From assembly GCA_016178305.1 (NCBI GenBank), contig JACOTM010000012.1, forward strand, positions 26,721-90,720: 64,000 nt of DNA. The letters run 5' to 3'. Position numbers and translations under genes: made by a program. Below are positions 9,595-19,200 of the stretch, piece by piece. The DNA comes from Flavobacteriia bacterium (GTDB lineage Bacteria; Bacteroidota; Bacteroidia; Flavobacteriales_D; Crocinitomicaceae). A model generated the notes under the pieces. It saw only the letters and a program-made list of their open reading frames with translations. It ran no database searches and had not been told where the DNA came from. Numbering within the stretch: position 1 is the first letter of the stretch; each line of letters opens with the position of its first letter.

Positions 9595-10371
9595 TTATTC
9601 AATCACAATATTCATTGTTTGACTTCCAAAGTCAGTTGTTATTTTAATAAAATAAGTTCCTTTTGGGATTGTTTGATTTTCTCCAAATGAAGCAAGATGT
9701 GTCCCTGTTATTTGATTAGTTTCTTCTTTAGAGCTAATTAATTCACCAGTTACAGCAAACAATTCCATTTTTACATTACTGGGTTTGTCTAATGAATATT
9801 CAACATTGAATTTAGCAACAGCTGGATTTGGAATTATTTTTAAGTCAAAAAGTGTTTCATTTTTTGTTTCAGAAAGAGAAGCACTTGCTAACAATCCATC
9901 AATTGCTGCTTGTACATTTGAAGTACTAACACCACTATTTTGATTATAAACAATAGCATGATTTGTCCCGCCCATTACGACTATTTTTGGCATACCTGCA
10001 GTACCGTATTGACTCATTACAAATGATGTAGTTGAGAATTTTGTAGCATTTGGCATAGAGTTCGTTGTTCCCCAAGTTGATAAAGTAGAGCAACTTGTAT
10101 TTGCAGCATCATCAACTAAATAAAAATAAACAGTATTTGGATTAGAACTGGCATAACTTTGAACCGCATTGTATGCCGCTAAAGAATTAGGAGCGCATGA
10201 ACCACAAGGCATTACAAAAGCAGCAACTATTATTTTTCCTTGATCCATTTCTGAAAATAAATGATGTGAAGTTCCTGCACAGTCATTGGCAGTAAAATCT
10301 GTTGCTGTAGTTTGTGCAAAAGAGCATCCAATTGTCAATGCACAGATAGAAGTTAAAATACTTTTTTTCAT
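9595..10371 (-). CDS. Secreted thioredoxin-fold protein with T9SS sorting domain
   Basis: A 258-aa protein: signal peptide (1-19), a thioredoxin-like domain with a CGSC redox motif (about 56-59, in VMPCGSCAPN) and cis-Pro region GMPKIVV, then a C-terminal type IX secretion sorting domain (LKIIPNPAVAKF through GTYFIKITTD). It is therefore likely exported across the outer membrane and anchored or released. The redox role is inferred from the CxxC; further cysteines (NTSCSTL) may form a disulfide. Position inside the metal cluster suggests handling of oxidised thiols or copper. Confidence 0.75.
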   Translation of the reverse strand: MKKSILTSICALTIGCSFAQTTATDFTANDCAGTSHHLFSEMDQGKIIVAAFVMPCGSCAPNSLAAYNAVQSYASSNPNTVYFYLVDDAANTSCSTLSTWGTTNSMPNATKFSTTSFVMSQYGTAGMPKIVVMGGTNHAIVYNQNSGVSTSNVQAAIDGLLASASLSETKNETLFDLKIIPNPAVAKFNVEYSLDKPSNVKMELFAVTGELISSKEETNQITGTHLASFGENQTIPKGTYFIKITTDFGSQTMNIVIE

Positions 10372-10400
10372 AATTTAATGTTTTAATTATTTGTAATAGA

Positions 10401-10736
10401 TTAATGACTCATGCCGTGTGGCTGGCAACATTTGGGTAACTTTTGTTGAGCTTCAGGATTCGCTTTCACGTCATCAGCATCGTAACCAGTTTCAGAGATT
10501 ATTGTTTTAATTTTTTCCAATGTAATCTTTTCTTCCTTGTATTTGACCGTTAACATTTTAGTAGGGACATCCAAATTCACGTATTGGATTCCTTTGGTGT
10601 AATTAAGTTTTTCTTCTAATCTTTCTTTACACATATTACATTCCGAAGAAGTTTTAATGATTACTTCTTTAGACTCTTTTTTGATGAAGCTAAAGGTTAA
10701 TAAAGCAATCAAACTGATAATAATTTTTGTTTTCAT
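10401..10736 (-). CDS. Heavy-metal-associated (HMA) domain protein
   Basis: A 111-aa protein with an N-terminal signal or anchor helix and an HMA fold with the metal-binding motif CNMC (ECNMCKERLEEKL), followed by a Cys/His tail KCCQPHGMSH. HMA domains bind Cu(I) or other soft metals and hand them to partners. The 7-bp gap to the upstream TonB receptor gene (ending at 10744) indicates coupling. The extra CC-H-H tail is a second likely metal site. Confidence 0.85.
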   Translation of the reverse strand: MKTKIIISLIALLTFSFIKKESKEVIIKTSSECNMCKERLEEKLNYTKGIQYVNLDVPTKMLTVKYKEEKITLEKIKTIISETGYDADDVKANPEAQQKLPKCCQPHGMSH

Positions 10737-10743
10737 ATATTAT

Positions 10744-12978
10744 TTATTTGTTTTCATGTTTGATGGTATATCTTAAACCACCATATACCGTTATTCCTGT
10801 TATTGGCGCCCATACCATTGTTGCGTCGAAATAATTTCCAAAAGGATTTTGAGCATCAATAATAACATTTTTTAATCGATAATTGGTTATATTTTCTCCT
10901 CCAATATAGAAATTCCATTTTTTATGTATAAACGTTACCTGGGCATTTATTGTTGGGTAAATAGCTGTTTGTGAATCAAATAATTTAGCCCCATAGGTTT
11001 GAGAGAACATTTTCATTCGCATCTTTCCATTTAATACTCCAGTAATATTTGCTTCCCATTTTTTGTTTTGACTTTTATAGTTTACATGTGCTAACCAGCG
11101 ATTTTTTTGCACCATTAGTTGTTGCGCCATTTGATTGTTAAAAGGAGCTTCAACATCCATTCTTTTATAGGTTAAACGAAAATCAAATATTTTTGAAAGC
11201 GCCATATTTAATTCCATTTGTAACGTATTAGAAAATGATTTTCCTCGGATGTTATTGAAATAAATAGCATCTAAGGAAACATCTCGATCCACTACCATTT
11301 GAGAAACGAATTGAGTTCTGTAAAAATCGACAGTTAATGAATTTTTTCTTTTACTAATGTAAAAGTCATAAGCGATGGAAGCGCCATAATTCCAAGAAAC
11401 TTCAGGAGTAACTGTTTGATCCACTAGCCATTTTCTAGAGGAAGCTAAAAGTGAGATATTATCGATTATAACATTTGGAGTTCTGAAAGCTTTTCCTGCT
11501 GTTACACGAATATCAATAAATTCATTCAATACATATTTGGCATAAAATCGAGGGGAATATTGCAGACCGTATAGTGAATGATAATCAATTCTACTTCCAA
11601 AAACATTGGTTAATCTTCCCATTTTCATAGTGTATTCGACAAAAGCACCGGGTACTATTTCAAGTTTATTGATTTTTAACAAAGCATATTTTGAAATAGT
11701 GTTAGAGTCTAATTTTTGAGAAATATCCGAATATACAAAACTTAATCCTGCCTTAAGCGTATGATTGGAATTAAATAATTGATCTTCATAAATTGAATTT
11801 ATATAGGCTCTTTTTTCTAATCCTGTGAAATTTCTAGCTCCAAAAAGAGCATTTGTTTCTTGATATTTTATATTGTAAATAATACCCAATGAGCGTGTTG
11901 CTTTATTTTTAAACATAAATCCTGTCTTTGCAAAAGCATCGATATGCCGTGCTTCCACATTTACGCCATATAAATTAGATTTTACTGTTGGAGCATAACC
12001 AATTTGTCCACCTGTTTTTCCTTGATAATAACTATTGATACCAAAAACAGCAATCATTTTCTGACCTTGATATTTCCAACGATTTAAAAAAGAATAATTT
12101 TTACTCAAATTAATATCTCGAAAACCATCTTTATTTAAATCTACTTCGCTATTGAATATTGCCCCATGACCAAAATAAGCACCAGATAATTTAGAATTTA
12201 TTTTATAACTTCCATCTATATTCGCTTCTGCCCTTCCAAAGTTATTGGTGTATAAATTGAAATAGAACTTCTCCATTTTGTCAGGCTTCTTAAATTCCAA
12301 ATTAATTAATCCAGCCATAGATTCGTAGCCATTTACGGCACTACCCGTTCCTTTGGTAATTTGAATAGATTCAATCCATGTCCCCGGAATTGAACTTAAG
12401 CCAAATGAGCTTTCTAAACCTCTTAGATAAGGAATATTTTCAAATTGAATTTGAGTGTAAACCCCATCAATTCCCATCATTTGAATTTTTTTAGCTCCAG
12501 AAACAGCATCGGTAATGTTAACATCAACAGAAGTATTCGTTTGAAATGATTCTGACAAATTGCAACAAGCCGCTTTCCGGATTTCTCCTTCCCCAATAGT
12601 TTCAGTATTGATTACTTTCATTTTTAAAGTTCCGTAATCTTTTTGTTTGGCAATAATTACAACTTCATTTAATATTTTTTCAGAATATAATGTAATTTCT
12701 AAATTTATTTTTGACAATTCTTCTGTTAAAATCAGGGTATCATTGTAAAACCCCACAGAATAAAACAATAAGGTATCAGGAAATCCATTTTTTATTTCAA
12801 GAGAAAATTTCCCTAAAGAGTCTGTTTCTGTATAATTATTTGAATGAATTGCTTTAATTTGAACCCATTGCATCGTGCTTTTAATACCGTTATCATATCC
12901 ATATACAACTCCTGAAATTTGAGAAATACTTTTGTTATATATAAATATTGAAAATAGTATTATTATCAATAATTTCAT
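10744..12978 (-). CDS. TonB-dependent receptor, metal-cluster type
   Basis: A 744-aa outer-membrane receptor: signal peptide, carboxypeptidase-like regulatory domain (about 20-105), plug domain and 22-strand-type barrel ending in an aromatic-rich strand. At the start of the plug is RKAACCNLSESF, a Cys-Cys motif I associate with receptors in copper-type clusters of Bacteroidota. Plug sequence KIQMMGIDGVYTQIQFENIP is typical. The substrate is probably a metal or metal complex, deduced from the HMA gene 7 bp downstream; no direct proof. An imperfect hairpin at 12992-13025 precedes the start. Confidence 0.85.
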   Translation of the reverse strand: MKLLIIILFSIFIYNKSISQISGVVYGYDNGIKSTMQWVQIKAIHSNNYTETDSLGKFSLEIKNGFPDTLLFYSVGFYNDTLILTEELSKINLEITLYSEKILNEVVIIAKQKDYGTLKMKVINTETIGEGEIRKAACCNLSESFQTNTSVDVNITDAVSGAKKIQMMGIDGVYTQIQFENIPYLRGLESSFGLSSIPGTWIESIQITKGTGSAVNGYESMAGLINLEFKKPDKMEKFYFNLYTNNFGRAEANIDGSYKINSKLSGAYFGHGAIFNSEVDLNKDGFRDINLSKNYSFLNRWKYQGQKMIAVFGINSYYQGKTGGQIGYAPTVKSNLYGVNVEARHIDAFAKTGFMFKNKATRSLGIIYNIKYQETNALFGARNFTGLEKRAYINSIYEDQLFNSNHTLKAGLSFVYSDISQKLDSNTISKYALLKINKLEIVPGAFVEYTMKMGRLTNVFGSRIDYHSLYGLQYSPRFYAKYVLNEFIDIRVTAGKAFRTPNVIIDNISLLASSRKWLVDQTVTPEVSWNYGASIAYDFYISKRKNSLTVDFYRTQFVSQMVVDRDVSLDAIYFNNIRGKSFSNTLQMELNMALSKIFDFRLTYKRMDVEAPFNNQMAQQLMVQKNRWLAHVNYKSQNKKWEANITGVLNGKMRMKMFSQTYGAKLFDSQTAIYPTINAQVTFIHKKWNFYIGGENITNYRLKNVIIDAQNPFGNYFDATMVWAPITGITVYGGLRYTIKHENK

Positions 12979-12991
12979 AATATTCTATTTT

Positions 12992-13025
12992 ATGCTATTT
13001 TGATTTTTTTAAAGTCAAATAGCAT
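12992..13025. repeat. Imperfect inverted repeat upstream of the TonB receptor
   Basis: ATGCTATTTTGA (12992-13003) pairs with TCAAATAGCAT (13015-13025) apart from one bulged T. It sits 14 bp before the receptor start and about 220 bp after the end of the HYC_CC_PP gene, so it may be an operator for the receptor or a weak terminator. The surrounding gap 12979-13248 shows nothing else I can support. Confidence 0.4.
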
Positions 13026-13248
13026 TATTATTTAAATAATCAACATGAGAAATTTAAAATCTACTGAATGATTAACATGTAGATTACACGTATATTGAAT
13101 AAAAAACCTTTTGATTTTCCATTCAAATAACTAGAAACGGTTTAAATTTATTTTCTATATTTTAATCGAAGTCAGATTTTATGCCTTTTCCACTCGAAAT
13201 TCGATGAAATTTGTTCCTCAAATAATTTTAAACAGTTTCTTAAGAATT

Positions 13249-13635
13249 CTAAATTCTGAAATTACAATTAACGATAATGAGTTTAGGATAATTAGCTAGA
13301 TTGGGAGGATGTGTGCTAAGAGTTAAGTTAGCACTTTCGTTGTATTTAAGATTAATTTCTTGGAAATGAAAGTTTTGTTCAGTTAATATAGCAACAGGTT
13401 GAATTTGAGCAGTTGTAATCGAATTTATTTTTTCGGAGCTAATTTTTTTAAGGACGATATTTAAATTTTTACAACATCCTTTTTTCATCTTTTTGTTGCC
13501 ACAACAAGATTTTACATTGGAACTGTTAAAAGAGATAGATTGGAATTTCTCATTACATAGATGAACATTTGCTGTTAGTCCTATAGAAACAACAAAATAA
13601 AGGGAAACAAATATGTATATTAATAAATTTCTCAT
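13249..13635 (-). CDS. HYC_CC_PP-type small secreted protein
   Basis: A 128-aa exported protein with the family landmarks in order: an H-x-C after the signal sequence (VHLCNEKF), a cysteine cluster (SCCGNKKMKKGCC), and a Pro-Pro near the C-terminus (STHPPNLAN). The cysteines look metal-binding; the family is restricted to Bacteroidota and often neighbours HMA and TonB genes. An ATG four codons further upstream exists, but it overlaps the predicted -7 box, so the start at 13635 is preferred. First gene of the minus-strand metal-type cluster. Confidence 0.7.
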   Translation of the reverse strand: MRNLLIYIFVSLYFVVSIGLTANVHLCNEKFQSISFNSSNVKSCCGNKKMKKGCCKNLNIVLKKISSEKINSITTAQIQPVAILTEQNFHFQEINLKYNESANLTLSTHPPNLANYPKLIIVNCNFRI

Positions 13636-13644
13636 ATCTAAAAT

Positions 13645-13669
13645 CAAAGTTATGAAAAAAGATTCATAA
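13645..13669 (-). promoter_or_regulatory. Promoter -7 box overlapped by a perfect inverted repeat (candidate metal operator)
   Basis: Read on the minus strand, TAACTTTG (13652-13645) fits the Bacteroidetes -7 consensus TAnnTTTG just upstream of the HYC_CC_PP gene. The dyad TTATGAA-N6-TTCATAA (13650-13669) overlaps it by three bases, a layout expected for a repressor of the metal cluster. Confidence 0.5.
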
Positions 13670-13695
13670 TTTTCTATGATTTAAATCACAAATAG

Positions 13696-15210
13696 CTATT
13701 TTTCAATAAATTCTATCCAATTAGAGGCTTGATTTTCATTTAAAACTCTTGGAAATTTATTTTGTGAACCTGCTTTTCCAATTTTTTCCATGAAGCCATA
13801 AAATTTTGAAACAGGTACAATTTGAATTATAGGATTGTTTAAATTATATTTTCTACAAGATCTATAATCATCATTTAATTCAGATAAAGTATGATCAATA
13901 GTTTGAATTAAATGATTTTCATCTATTTGATTTGAGGTGCCAATATACCAAGCGTGACGTTGATTTTCGACATCAGCATAGATACAAAATTCAGGAATTT
14001 CGATATTTAATGTTTCAGCTGTTTTTATGATAGCTGTATTGATATTATCTAAAGATAAATGTTCACCACTTAAACTTAGAAATTGCTTGATACGTCCTGT
14101 AATTTTAATTTCTCTTTGCTCTACATTTATAAATTGAATTAAATCCCCAATCATATATCTCCATAATCCAGCATTTGTTGAAATAACCAAAGCATAATCA
14201 ATTCCTTCTTGTACTTGCGATAATGAAAAAGCGTTGTGTTTGTCTTTTACATTTCCAAATTCATCAAAAAAATCTGAATTGAATGGTACGAATTCATAAA
14301 ATATACCATTATTTAACAACAGTTTCATACCTTCTCTATCAGGAGCAGTTTGATAAGCGAAATATCCTTCGCTGGCTAGATAAGTATCTAAAAGATGAAC
14401 TTTTTTACCAATAATTTTTTCTAATCTTGGTATATAGGGTTTCATGAAAACCCCACCATGAATGTAAACTTCAAAGTTTGGCCAAATATCATGTATTGTA
14501 TTTAAATTATATTTCTCAATAATTTTTTCCATTAGCATTATACACCAACTAGGAACACCAGCCACAATGCCTACATTCCATGAAGGTGCTTTATTTACCA
14601 TTAGCTCAAGTTTTTTACTCCAATCTTTAACTTTAGCTATTTCATTTTCTGGTTTTGTGAAAGGACTGGCAACAAGGGATGTATGTTTTTTTAAGATACC
14701 ACTTAAATCTCCTTCAACATGATTTTCGATTTCTGTTAAGTTCGATGATCCTCCAACTAATAGGATATTTGCACTAAATAGACTACTTGGTAAATTAAGA
14801 CTATGAAGTGTTGAAATTTGTTTGACACTTGTTTTCTGGAATGATCGAATCATTTGTCTTGTTACCGGAATACGCTTACTCGGTGAACCAGTTGTTCCGG
14901 AAGAAAGGGCATAATAGGATACTTTACCAGGCCAAGTATGATGTTTTTTTCCTGCAATAGAATCTTTTAACCATTCTGTGTAAAATTCTTCATAATTAGT
15001 AAGAGGAACACTTTTTTGGTAATTTTCTACTATATCTATGCTTTTAAGAGTAAGGCTAAATAGATGTTTTTTACCAAAACTAGTTCTTTTAGCCCGATTT
15101 AATAACCATGAGAGAGTCTTCAATTGATTCACATATTCAAAACCTTTATTGATATTTCGATTGTAAGCAATTTCAGAAGTTTTCTTTATTAATTTTCCAA
15201 TTATTGGCAT
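13696..15210 (-). CDS. GH3-family acyl-acid amido synthetase-like protein
   Basis: A 504-aa member of the GH3 family of the adenylate-forming superfamily. The ATP-binding P-loop equivalent SSGTTGSPSKRIPVT lies near residue 100, followed by the acyl-binding core and a C-terminal lid with KITGRIKQFLSLSGE, which matches the hinge motif of the superfamily. Bacterial GH3 proteins are thought to activate a carboxylic acid as an acyl-AMP and join it to an amine; the substrate here is unknown. It stands alone, separated from uspA by a terminator. Confidence 0.85.
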   Translation of the reverse strand: MPIIGKLIKKTSEIAYNRNINKGFEYVNQLKTLSWLLNRAKRTSFGKKHLFSLTLKSIDIVENYQKSVPLTNYEEFYTEWLKDSIAGKKHHTWPGKVSYYALSSGTTGSPSKRIPVTRQMIRSFQKTSVKQISTLHSLNLPSSLFSANILLVGGSSNLTEIENHVEGDLSGILKKHTSLVASPFTKPENEIAKVKDWSKKLELMVNKAPSWNVGIVAGVPSWCIMLMEKIIEKYNLNTIHDIWPNFEVYIHGGVFMKPYIPRLEKIIGKKVHLLDTYLASEGYFAYQTAPDREGMKLLLNNGIFYEFVPFNSDFFDEFGNVKDKHNAFSLSQVQEGIDYALVISTNAGLWRYMIGDLIQFINVEQREIKITGRIKQFLSLSGEHLSLDNINTAIIKTAETLNIEIPEFCIYADVENQRHAWYIGTSNQIDENHLIQTIDHTLSELNDDYRSCRKYNLNNPIIQIVPVSKFYGFMEKIGKAGSQNKFPRVLNENQASNWIEFIEK

Positions 15211-15242
15211 ATTCTCTTTGAATTCTATTCAGAAATAAATTT

Positions 15243-15275
15243 AAAAGACCGCTTTGTATTTTAAAGCGGTCTTTT
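15243..15275. terminator. Intrinsic terminator downstream of the Usp gene
   Basis: Arms AAAAGACCGCTTT (15243-15255) and AAAGCGGTCTTTT (15263-15275) form a perfect 13-bp stem with a 7-nt loop, far more GC-rich than its surroundings. It lies 25 bp after the end of the minus-strand Usp gene. Confidence 0.85.
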
Positions 15276-15299
15276 TTTGGTATCCTATAAAAATGGAAT

Positions 15300-16124
15300 C
15301 TATGAACTAAACATTACTCCCATTCCGTATGGAGAATCCACTGGATTAACAACTAATGTAGGTATTTGAGCATCGTTAGTAATAACATACGTTTCATAAT
15401 TCGCTACAATCGCTCCAAAAATATTATTTTTATTTAAGTTCATAATAGCAATTAAATCAGCATCAATGCTAATAGCATGTTTTACAACTTCTTTATCGAA
15501 TCCATTTTTTGGTGCTAATGTTGTTGTTACATCAATTCCTCTTTCTTTGAAGAATTTATTTGCAAACAAAATATTTGCTTTCACTTTATGTTTCAAAAAT
15601 TCATCTGTTTCATCTGGAGTGATTACATGAACTCTTGAGTTTAAGTAAGTAGCTAAGTTAGCTACCATCGCTAATTTTTGTTTAGTTTCTTTATTTAAAT
15701 CCAATGGAACAACAATATCTCGATATCCATTTTCTCTAATTTTTCTTTCTTGAACTATAATAAAGGGTACTTCAGAATTAGTAATCACTTTTAAGGCATT
15801 ACTTCCAGTTAAATGTTGCCATCCATGAGTTCCATGAGTTCCCATAAAAATTAATTCAGCATGATGTTCAGCAGCAAAATCACCGATATCATCAAATATA
15901 TTTCCAACTCTTACCTTAGGAATAACTTTGACATTACCAACATCGAATTTTGATAAAATTTCATTCAATTTAATTTCCGCCTCTGAAATACTTTTTTCTT
16001 TAGGCACAACATGTAAAACAAAAATTTGTGCTTCAACGGATTTGGCTGTAGATATTGCATGATTTAAAGCATTATCCGCAACAGGAGTAAAATCATGTGG
16101 GACAATAAACGTTTTTGTTTCCAT
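15300..16124 (-). CDS. Universal stress protein, tandem UspA domains
   Basis: A 274-aa protein with two UspA folds. The first begins METKTFIVPHDFTPVADNAL and ends with the nucleotide-binding-type GTHGTHGWQHLTGSNALKVI (Gly-rich loop then Ser-Asn); the second (about 140 onward) is less conserved and lacks a clear G-2x-G-9x-G loop. A longer frame reaches 16163, but the extra 13 residues are unlike the family and the predicted -7 box is at 16177-16184, which would leave almost no leader, so 16124 is chosen. Confidence 0.85.
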   Translation of the reverse strand: METKTFIVPHDFTPVADNALNHAISTAKSVEAQIFVLHVVPKEKSISEAEIKLNEILSKFDVGNVKVIPKVRVGNIFDDIGDFAAEHHAELIFMGTHGTHGWQHLTGSNALKVITNSEVPFIIVQERKIRENGYRDIVVPLDLNKETKQKLAMVANLATYLNSRVHVITPDETDEFLKHKVKANILFANKFFKERGIDVTTTLAPKNGFDKEVVKHAISIDADLIAIMNLNKNNIFGAIVANYETYVITNDAQIPTLVVNPVDSPYGMGVMFSS

Positions 16125-16176
16125 AGTAAAAGTATTTGTATTCTTGTTTAAGTTAAAATGCAAAGTTAATAATAAA

Positions 16177-16184
16177 CAAAAATA
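16177..16184 (-). promoter_or_regulatory. Predicted -7 box of the Usp gene
   Basis: On the minus strand the octamer TATTTTTG fits TAnnTTTG. It implies transcription starting around 16170, about 45 nt before the preferred ATG at 16124. A good -33 TTG at the usual spacing is not obvious. Confidence 0.45.
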
Positions 16185-16258
16185 TTGACATTGAAAATAG
16201 TTGTTTTCTTTTTTTTATTTTAAAAATAATAATTAGTTTAAGAAAAAAGAGCTATTTC

Positions 16259-19200
16259 TTAATCTTTATAGTTGTTTTTTAATAATCGTTGTTTTATTTT
16301 TTCTAAATTTTCTATTTTTTTTGCTTTTCGTGTATTAATAGCTGTTTGTGTAAAATAACGATGATTTGTCAAGAATTGCACTTGGATTTCATCCCATTTA
16401 CGATCACTATTAATTTTCCCATGTTCCCGCAATTCAATTCTTAATTTATCTGCAATTTCCTCAAAATCATCTCGGCCTAAATAATCTAAATCTGCGTCAC
16501 AAATAATTTCTTCTAATTTATTTTTTGGATTATGTGGAATTTGTGTGACATAAATTAATTCTTTTATTTGTTGAATATGTTGTTCGGTATATCCATATTT
16601 TGGTAATATTTCTTCTGCTAATCGCGCACCAATAGGTTCATTTTTATCATATTGTTCAATAAAACCTGCGTCATGATAAGAAGCTGCAGATTTTAATAAA
16701 AATAATCCTTCATCGGTTACATTTTCTGTTAATGCAATGTTTTCTACTGCTTGCACAACATCTTTCATGTGTTCCAAACTGTGATAATGTAATTTATCCG
16801 ACAATCCTTTTTCTAGAACTTTTGTAATATGCCTTTCCGCTTTATTGTAATTTATAGAGCTGTATAGATAAAGATTGACAATTTGATGAAAACGTTCATT
16901 CGGTATAATTCCTTTTTGATCTTCTGAAAGTTGAACTTTGATTCGTTCAACGGTGTACATTTCAATAAATTCTTTACTTTTTGATTGAACTTTACCTCTA
17001 AATACACATTCAAAAAAAGGTTCAATTAGCTTATAAGTTTCTCCTGTTACAGTTACTTTTCCAGGTTCGCCCAACATTTCCATTCGCTGAGCTCTATTTA
17101 CAGTCGCACCCCAAATATCGTAAGCTAATCGCTCGCTACCAATAACCCCTGCCGTTACTTCTCCTGTATTTATTCCAAGGCGTAACATCCAGATATCTTC
17201 TTCCCGACCTTCTTTGATGCATTCTTCTTTTAATGAGGACATATAATCTTGAATTTGAAGAGCAGCAATTGTCGTATCTATAGGATTAGTATTGTTTCTT
17301 ACAGGAACTCCTCCAGCACACATGTAAGCATCTCCTATCGTTTTGATTTTTTCTAAATTATTTTTTACAATAATATCGTCAAATTTCCGGAAATAAACAT
17401 CTAATTTACTAACCAACTCGGAAGGTTTCATTTGTTCCGCTTTTTTAGTAAAACCAACAAAATCGGTAAATAAAACGGAAACTTTTTTATAAGCCCTTGC
17501 ACTTGTTGTTCCCTTGTCTTTTAATTCTTTGACAGTTGATTCAGGCATAATTTTCAAAATCAATCGTTCTGATTTATCTTTTTCAATTTGAAGTAAACGT
17601 TGTTGTTCAATCACTTTATTTTTTTCATTTTCAATAACAATATTTTGGGCCTCGATCTGCGCATTTTTAGCTCTTATTTCACGTGTTCGTTCAGCTATTT
17701 TCATTTCTAAACGCACTAATTTTCTGCGTTCCAATTCTATTTTTTGTTTGATAAATAAACGCACCAAACCAAATAGTATCAATCCAATAATTAACCAGAA
17801 CCACCATGTCCACCAAAAAGGAGGTGCAATAACTATATTTAATATACTTGGAGTTGCGTTCCATTTTTCATTCCCTATCCTTGTATAAACCATCAAACGA
17901 TATTCACCTGGAGATAATGATGCTAAACGTATTTGGTTTTCATTTCCAATTAAAACTTCTCCTTCATCAGAACCTTCAAGTAGATATTTGTAATTTGTAA
18001 GTTCAGGATTTGATAAATCCGATGGTACAAATTGAATCGTAAAAGATCTTTCTTTATAACTTAATTCAATATTATTAACTAAAGATAAAGGATTTTTTAA
18101 CGGTGAATTTTCTTCATTCGTTTTAAGCCAATTATTATCTAGTTTAATTTTAGAAAAAACAACTTTGATATTATTTTCTTGTTTTCCTAAATTCGAGGGA
18201 TTAAAAAAGTTAAAACCATAAATTCCCCCAAAATAAAGAAGTCCTGATTTGGATTGTAAATAGGCCCCAAGATTAAATTCATTACTCATCAAGCCATGAA
18301 TTTCTTCATAATTTGTAATCTTTTTGCTTTTGATGTTATAACAGCTTAAACCTTTATTTGAACTTAACCATAAATTATTTTTCTTGTCAGGCAAAACACT
18401 ATATATAACATTGTTAGGGAGACCGTTCGATTTATTTAATGTATTTCCAGTATGGGTTTTTTCATTCCAATAAATTAATCCAGAGCCTAATGTTCCGAAA
18501 TAATATTCAAATTCAGATATTTGATAATAAGAGGTAATATAGTCTTTGGATAAATTTTTTAATTCAGAATTCCATTTGTATGGGTTTACTCTTATTTTAT
18601 TGTTTTTCGTTTCTAAAACATTTAATCCTCCAGTGCTGGTTGCAAAGAAAATTTTACCTTGTTTATTTTTAAAAACCAATCGACATAAACCTACCGAAAT
18701 ACTTTTTGATTTTTCATTGTGCTCAAAAATAACACTTTTTCTATTTTGAAAATCATATAAAACAACTCCTGCTTTAGTTCCTAAAAAGTATTTTTGTTCT
18801 TTCCATTTAATTATAGAATAAATTCGATTATGGGTTAAACTTTGAATTCCTTTTGCAAATTCAACTTTTTGATAGCGATAACTATTATCTCCGTAAATGA
18901 ATAATTCAAACAATCCGTCATCACATCCTGCCAGCAAATGATTTTCTTCTAGCACATAAATACTTCGAACAGGAACTACTTGATTATCGTTATTTCTAAA
19001 GCAATGTGTATATTTTCTTTTTTTCTTGTTATAAATTGAAATTCCAGAATCGGTACCAATATATAAATAATTTGAATTTTGATCTTCGCCAAAGCACCAA
19101 ACGGTTGCACTTGGCAAACCTTGTTCTAGATTTCCACTAGGGCCAACACCTAAAAAATCTTGTCTTTTGGGATTAAAACTGCTAAGTCCTCTTTCCGAAC

